A stretch of DNA of 44,500 bases from assembly GCA_017615795.1 (NCBI GenBank), contig JAFZZK010000008.1:1-44500 (forward strand), read 5' to 3'. Positions 40,632 to 44,500 of the stretch are shown piece by piece. How positions within the stretch are numbered: the stretch's first letter is position 1; each line of letters opens with the position of its first letter. This DNA is from Bacteroidales bacterium. Lineage in GTDB: Bacteria; Bacteroidota; Bacteroidia; Bacteroidales; WCHB1-69. Below the pieces are notes generated by a model, which had not been told where the DNA came from, searched no databases, and was given only the letters and a program-made list of their open reading frames with translations. The translations under genes were made by a program, and so were the position numbers.

Positions 40632-42275
40632 TTACCAGAATACTGCGTAAATAACCACTAACAACAGACATATTACATACGCGGCGATATGGAAATCGCG
40701 CTGCGTCTTGAACATACTTGCGACAAGAGGAATACCCCGCACATCATCTTCGCCCTCACAGGTGCTCAAACTCACCATCACGATGATGGCCATCGTGAGC
40801 AGACAGGTGTAGAACATCTGGTCGAGGAAGGGCATCTCTATGGGCATAAACTTGAGGGCCAGTGCAATGGGAATCGAAAGCACCACGCCCGCGATGGCGC
40901 CCTTGTTGGTGGTCTTTTTCCAGAAAAGCCCCAACAGGAACAGTGCCAGTATGCCCGGACTCACCAAGCCGGTGTACTCCTGAATATATTGGAACATCTG
41001 TCCCACGCTGCCCAGCATCGGGGCAATGAGGCAGGCGATGATGAGGAATACTCCTGCCGAGATCTGCCCCACAGACACCAAGCGCACCTCTTTGCCGGTT
41101 TTTTCCTTCACTTTCGGGGCAAAATAGGGCTTGAAGATATCCATCGTGAATATGGTGGAGGCTGAGTTGAGCATCGAGGCCAGGGAGGAGACGATGGCCG
41201 CGGCCAACGCGGCAAGTACCAAGCCTTTAAGTCCGGTGGGAATGAACGTGCTGATGAGCCACGGGTAAGCATTATCGTTGTTGAGGGCGCCGCCAGCCTT
41301 GGTGAGCGCCTCCACCGCGCCGAAACTGCCTTCGGTGTACATCACGTAGGCGATGATGCCGGGGATGACCACAATGAAAGGGATGATAAGCTTGAGGAAG
41401 GCGGCGAAGGCCAGACCTTTCTGCGCCTCCTGCAGCGACTTGGCGGCAAACGCGCGCTGGATAATATATTGGTTGAAACCCCAATAGTAGAGGTTTGCGA
41501 CCCACAGGCCGCCGATGAGCATCACAATGCCGGGCATGTTGTGGTATTCGGGATTGTCTTTGGGCAAGATCAGATGCAGCCGGTCGCCCGCTGCGTCAGA
41601 GAGATGGCGGATGCCCGAGCCAATAGTGCCGTCGGGACTCACATAGTGCAATGCGACCACTGTGGTGATAAGGCCGCCTACCACGAGCAACACCACCTGC
41701 AGGATGTCGGTCCACGCCACGGAGGAGAGCCCGCCGGTGATGGAGTACAGTGCCGCGATGAGGCCCAGTCCGAAAATGGCGGGGAGAATGAGCGAGCCGT
41801 CGCCCGTGCCGATGATGGTGTCGATGGCCTTGGCGCCGAGGAAGAGCACGGAGGTGAGGTTCACGAAGATGAAAAGTCCCAGCCAGAAGACGGCCAGGAT
41901 GGTCTTGAGATTCCTCGAATAGCGTTGCTCCACAAACTGCGGGATGGTGTAGATGCCCTGCTTCACGAACACAGGCATAAAATACTTGGCCACGATGATG
42001 AGCGTGAGGGCGGCCATAAACTCGTAGGAGGCCACCGCAAAACCACCCGCAAAACCCGACCCCGACATCCCGATGAACTGCTCCGCAGAGATGTTGGCGG
42101 CAATCAAAGACGCACCTATCGTCCACCAAGGCAGCGACTTGCCCGCGAGGAAATAGTCCTCTGCAGTCTTGTCCCGGTTCTTCTTGCGATGGGAAATCCA
42201 GATGCCCAATCCGACAATCAAGAGCAGATAGGCGGCGAAAATGATGATGTCGATAGTGTGGAATGCGGGGTTCAT
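40632..42275 (-). CDS. Sodium/solute symporter (SSS family, SGLT-like)
   Basis: A 547-residue inner-membrane protein with about 13-14 hydrophobic helices. The start segment IGASLIAANISAEQFIGMSG and the later WTDILQVVLL and SLASMLNSASTIFTMD resemble sodium/glucose-type members (vSGLT-like). It imports a sugar or related solute with Na+. It lies 22 bases after the nucleoside-hydrolase-like gene, so a ribose- or nucleoside-related solute is possible but unproven. Its start codon is at the edge of a 7-bp repeat tract. Confidence 0.9.
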   Translation of the reverse strand: MNPAFHTIDIIIFAAYLLLIVGLGIWISHRKKNRDKTAEDYFLAGKSLPWWTIGASLIAANISAEQFIGMSGSGFAGGFAVASYEFMAALTLIIVAKYFMPVFVKQGIYTIPQFVEQRYSRNLKTILAVFWLGLFIFVNLTSVLFLGAKAIDTIIGTGDGSLILPAIFGLGLIAALYSITGGLSSVAWTDILQVVLLVVGGLITTVVALHYVSPDGTIGSGIRHLSDAAGDRLHLILPKDNPEYHNMPGIVMLIGGLWVANLYYWGFNQYIIQRAFAAKSLQEAQKGLAFAAFLKLIIPFIVVIPGIIAYVMYTEGSFGAVEALTKAGGALNNDNAYPWLISTFIPTGLKGLVLAALAAAIVSSLASMLNSASTIFTMDIFKPYFAPKVKEKTGKEVRLVSVGQISAGVFLIIACLIAPMLGSVGQMFQYIQEYTGLVSPGILALFLLGLFWKKTTNKGAIAGVVLSIPIALALKFMPIEMPFLDQMFYTCLLTMAIIVMVSLSTCEGEDDVRGIPLVASMFKTQRDFHIAAYVICLLLVVIYAVFW

Positions 42276-42315
42276 ATTAGGGATCAGGTTTTAGGGATTA
42301 GGGGTTAGTGGTTAA
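42274..42315 (+). repeat. Degenerate 7-bp tandem tract, six units
   Basis: In register: ATATTAG, GGATCAG, GTTTTAG, GGATTAG, GGGTTAG, TGGTTAA. It spans the symporter start codon, the intergenic gap and the last codons and stop of the upstream gene. Confidence 0.85.
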
Positions 42316-43365
42316 GGAATTTGATTGTCGGTTGGAGGCGCGTATGAGATTGAGCATGCGTTGTGCCCAGGCCTCGTCGCCAGGCATTTGGAAACGACAG
42401 TTGCCCTCTGGGTCATAGGTAAAATTGGCGTGTCCGTCGGGAGTCAGGGTCAAATGCCCGCGGGGCGAGAGCGCAAAGGTACCCTCCCCTTCAATCTCCT
42501 GTATGGGAAGCATCGGATCCCACATCCGCTGGCCTGTGTTGCAGTCGTAGTGCATATACACCTGTTTCAAGGGGTGGGTGTCTGTCCAGTTGATATCGCT
42601 GATCACCTGTTCGGGAGTATAATCCACGCCATCCCCGGCCGCACTGGGAGAGAGGATGATGTCAACCTCGTCGGGCCAGAGTTCAAAGAGTGTGCTTGCC
42701 GCCTCCGGATGCATCCCGATGTTGTAGCCGATGCTGGCGTTCTGCTCACCGCCCAGTGTCAGTTTGGTGGCCATAAAGTAGAGTCTCTTCACCTTACGAC
42801 GCACCAATTCCACACCCGAAAGCGGCGAGTACTGGTCAGCACCCGAAGTGAGGAGATTCGCGATTGTCGATGGGATGCCCGTCAGCATAATGGTGACGCT
42901 GCCATCGGGCGCCTGGGCCAACAGACGGCGATATAGCACATAGCCGTCAGGGAGGACGGAATAGTCGCTGTAGGTGCGGGCGAACATCAGATTGCCCTCA
43001 TCATCGGTAAATTGCGCAATGGGGGTATAATTGATGAACGCATAGCGGTTATAAGTGCCGTTGCGTTCCAAAGCGAGCGGCAACTTCGGAAAACCATAAT
43101 AGTTGTTCATTATGTCGGCCACGACGACGTTGGTGTCGCCCATACGGTCCACCACCACGCCCAACAAGTAGCACCGCCCCTGGGAAGCATAGTTGTAGAG
43201 CATTTGCATAGCGAAGAGGTCGTCGGTAGAACTGCCGATATCCGTATCTAATATGATTAGAGGTACGGTTGGAAGTTGCGGTTCCGGTTTGACATTCTCC
43301 CTGGTGCAGGCGGACAGCAGAAAAACTGCCATCACGAAAAACAACAATTTTTGTAGTTGTTTCAT
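42298..43365 (-). CDS. Nucleoside hydrolase-like lipoprotein
   Basis: A 355-residue protein from the ATG at 43365. It has a lipoprotein signal (LLSAC, cysteine near residue 20) and an IUNH-type fold with LDTDIGSSTDDLFAM (calcium-binding aspartates), VVVADIMNNYYG and a later VTIMLTGIPSTIANLL. Nucleoside hydrolases split N-glycosidic bonds of nucleosides; an exported lipoprotein version suggests use of external nucleosides. The start is set by the promoter 20 bases upstream rather than the in-frame ATG at 43437. Its last residues (SLTTNP) come from the 7-bp repeat tract. Confidence 0.82.
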   Translation of the reverse strand: MKQLQKLLFFVMAVFLLSACTRENVKPEPQLPTVPLIILDTDIGSSTDDLFAMQMLYNYASQGRCYLLGVVVDRMGDTNVVVADIMNNYYGFPKLPLALERNGTYNRYAFINYTPIAQFTDDEGNLMFARTYSDYSVLPDGYVLYRRLLAQAPDGSVTIMLTGIPSTIANLLTSGADQYSPLSGVELVRRKVKRLYFMATKLTLGGEQNASIGYNIGMHPEAASTLFELWPDEVDIILSPSAAGDGVDYTPEQVISDINWTDTHPLKQVYMHYDCNTGQRMWDPMLPIQEIEGEGTFALSPRGHLTLTPDGHANFTYDPEGNCRFQMPGDEAWAQRMLNLIRASNRQSNSLTTNP

Positions 43366-43385
43366 AATTCCAAATATCAACGCTG

Positions 43386-43393
43386 CAAAAATA
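43386..43393 (-). promoter_or_regulatory. -7 box TATTTTTG for the nucleoside hydrolase operon
   Basis: Consensus element on the minus strand, 20 bases before the start at 43365; the only visible promoter for the three minus-strand genes that follow. Confidence 0.75.
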
Positions 43394-43444
43394 CAAAATC
43401 TTAGCCCACTGATGGATTGTTCCGCGCCACTATCCATTTTTTAT

Positions 43445-43452
43445 TATTTTTG
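43445..43452 (+). promoter_or_regulatory. -7 box TATTTTTG for the YiiX-like gene
   Basis: Consensus element followed by CGCC; the leader to the ATG at 43563 is about 105 bases with no obvious structure. Confidence 0.7.
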
Positions 43453-43562
43453 CGCCTTGTTTGCTGATTGTGGTGTTTTATCTGCACTTCGCACCATGGT
43501 CTGCGGCGACACAAAATAGAGCAACCGAAATTCAGCTGCTGTAAACCAAAAAATGCAATGAT

Positions 43563-44177
43563 ATGAAAAAGACAATCCCGATACTGCTTGCCGTCATGCT
43601 GTTGGCGCAAATGGGGTTGTCGCAGCAGCGTGACCGCCGCGTTGATTTGAAGCCTTGCGACCTGCTCTTCTTCAGCGACACAGCCGGTATGGGCGGCGCG
43701 GTGCAGGCATGCACCGGACAATACTCGCACGTGGCTTTAGTGGAGAGCGTCGGCGACACCGTCTGGATCATCGACGCCACCCCACAGTATGGCGTTGCCC
43801 GCCGGCCGTTCATATATAACCCCGGCGACAGCCAGCCTTTCCCCGATGTTTACGAGATTGATGGGGCTTTTAATGAGTATAATGTGCTGGAGCGAGCCCG
43901 CTCCTTCATCGGCCAACCCTACGATCACGCCTTCCGGCCCAACAACAGGGCCCTCTACTGCTCCGAGCTGATTTACGAATGTTTCCTCAACGACTACAAG
44001 GATAAAGGCGACAACCACTTATTCGAGGCCAAGCCTATGAACTGGCGGGATGCGGACGGGGAAATTCCTCTCTATTGGAAAAATCATTTCCAGAACCTTG
44101 GCATCCCCGTGCCCGAGTGGGTTCCGGGCACCAACCCCACCGACCTGTCGCGCTCGCCACTGCTGAAGAAGCGTTAA
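43563..44177 (+). CDS. YiiX-like permuted NlpC/P60 cysteine hydrolase
   Basis: A 204-residue secreted protein with signal peptide (about 1-20, MGLSQQ). It has the permuted papain-like order: catalytic His in GQYSHVALVES, then Cys in ALYCSELIYE. Members of the YiiX/YebB group act on amide or ester bonds in lipids or peptides; exact substrate unknown. Also present are GDLL-type start DLKPCDLLFF and a C-terminal WPG-like VPEWVPGTNP. Followed by a short 7-bp repeat tract and the second MITE. Confidence 0.85.
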   Translation: MKKTIPILLAVMLLAQMGLSQQRDRRVDLKPCDLLFFSDTAGMGGAVQACTGQYSHVALVESVGDTVWIIDATPQYGVARRPFIYNPGDSQPFPDVYEIDGAFNEYNVLERARSFIGQPYDHAFRPNNRALYCSELIYECFLNDYKDKGDNHLFEAKPMNWRDADGEIPLYWKNHFQNLGIPVPEWVPGTNPTDLSRSPLLKKR

Positions 44178-44183
44178 GCGGTG

Positions 44184-44218
44184 TCTATGGTTGGCTATTG
44201 GCCGTTGGCAGTTATTTA
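44184..44218 (+). repeat. Degenerate 7-bp tandem tract, short
   Basis: In register: TTGGCTA, TTGGCCG, TTGGCAG, TTATTTA (44191-44218), with a partial unit before. It lies between the YiiX-like gene and the second MITE. Confidence 0.65.
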
Positions 44219-44222
44219 ATAA

Positions 44223-44500
44223 GGCAATGATATAGTTGTTGACCCATCGTAATTCACATTTCTTTGTCCGCACTAAAGTGCGGACGCACAAAACTCCCCT
44301 TCTATTGTAGAAGGGGTGGCCGTAGGCCAGGGTAGTAATATAAAGAATATGAATACCTTATTAAGAGGAATTTGACAATATCAATGTCATTAATAACAGG
44401 ACTTCCCCGGCCATAATACATCGGCAATTAAGGAATAAAAATCCATATTAACTACCCCGCCCTTCGGGCACCCCTTCTGGAAACCAGAAGGGGAGTTTGC
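44223..44500. mobile_element. MITE-like element, second copy, cut by window end
   Basis: The sequence from 44223 aligns with 3780 onward at high identity with only small indels (for example near the first hairpin). It has the same left terminal repeat and hairpins (44268-44283, 44296-44316, 44471-44493). The third hairpin has GG/CC where the first copy has GA/TC in the stem, keeping pairing. By comparison about 90 more bases would be expected beyond the window. Confidence 0.85.

Noticed and set aside
43437-43437. Upstream ATG as start of the nucleoside-hydrolase-like gene
   Set aside because: It precedes the -7 box at 43386-43393 and would place 24 extra residues before a normal lipoprotein signal peptide.

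Overview
The window looks like chromosomal DNA of a member of the Bacteroidales (Bacteroidota), probably an uncultured gut or rumen type. The evidence is a recurring promoter -7 box TAnnTTTG (TATCTTTG, TATTTTTG or TACTTTTG) ahead of about twenty genes, a secreted protein with a type IX secretion sorting domain, Bacteroidota-style lipoproteins, TonB C-terminal-domain proteins, a DUF3822-rsmD pair and an HU/SPOR membrane protein. Coding DNA is moderately GC-rich; one stretch (about 26.95-27.7 kb) is strikingly AT-rich. I see no rRNA, CRISPR array, transposase or prophage structural gene.

Layout. 1-0.9 kb: a tandem array of ORF6N-domain genes (a partial copy, an intact copy and a decayed relic). 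0.9-4.2 kb: a DEDDh exonuclease divergent from a WYL regulator, two divergent TonB-C-terminal proteins and a 368-bp MITE-like element. 4.2-5.7 kb (minus): lipoprotein then radical SAM activase. 5.8-10.3 kb: ffh, folD, OPT transporter. 10.3-14.2 kb: compact operon of deoxynucleoside kinase, kdsB, HU/SPOR protein, pssA and a LOG-family protein. 14.2-15.5 kb: hairpin-rich intergenic DNA, a truncated ORF6N gene and a HAD-like gene. 15.5-20.5 kb: pckA divergent from a large T9SS cargo protein. 20.6-26.9 kb: tsaD divergent from tamB, which converges on an xre gene. 26.9-29.6 kb: AT-rich region, DUF486 membrane protein, folK and a second deoxynucleoside kinase. 29.7-32.9 kb: unknown membrane protein, DUF3822, rsmD, pth and a beta-barrel protein, mostly translationally coupled. 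33 kb: tRNA-Val(TAC), then glycosyltransferase, SnoaL-like and flavodoxin/ferredoxin genes. 35.4-40 kb: fatty acyl-CoA ligase (minus), LytTR regulator, nth, ansA. 40-43.4 kb (minus): nucleoside-hydrolase-like lipoprotein, sodium/solute symporter and phosphopantetheinyl transferase, apparently one operon. 43.5-44.5 kb: YiiX-like cysteine hydrolase and a second MITE copy running off the window.

Most genes are housekeeping. The unusual content is between and beside them: (1) a two-copy MITE-like element with 22-bp terminal inverted repeats, an apparent 8-bp target duplication and internal hairpins showing a compensatory change; (2) degenerate 7-bp tandem tracts at four loci that run into gene ends and contain stop codons; (3) small hairpins with a conserved TRAC loop and changing stems; (4) the ORF6N array with a shared internal palindrome; (5) a palindrome wrapping the xre promoter and repeated about 440 bp upstream in the AT-rich region. 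None is a proven new system, but each has structure that ordinary gene annotation does not explain.
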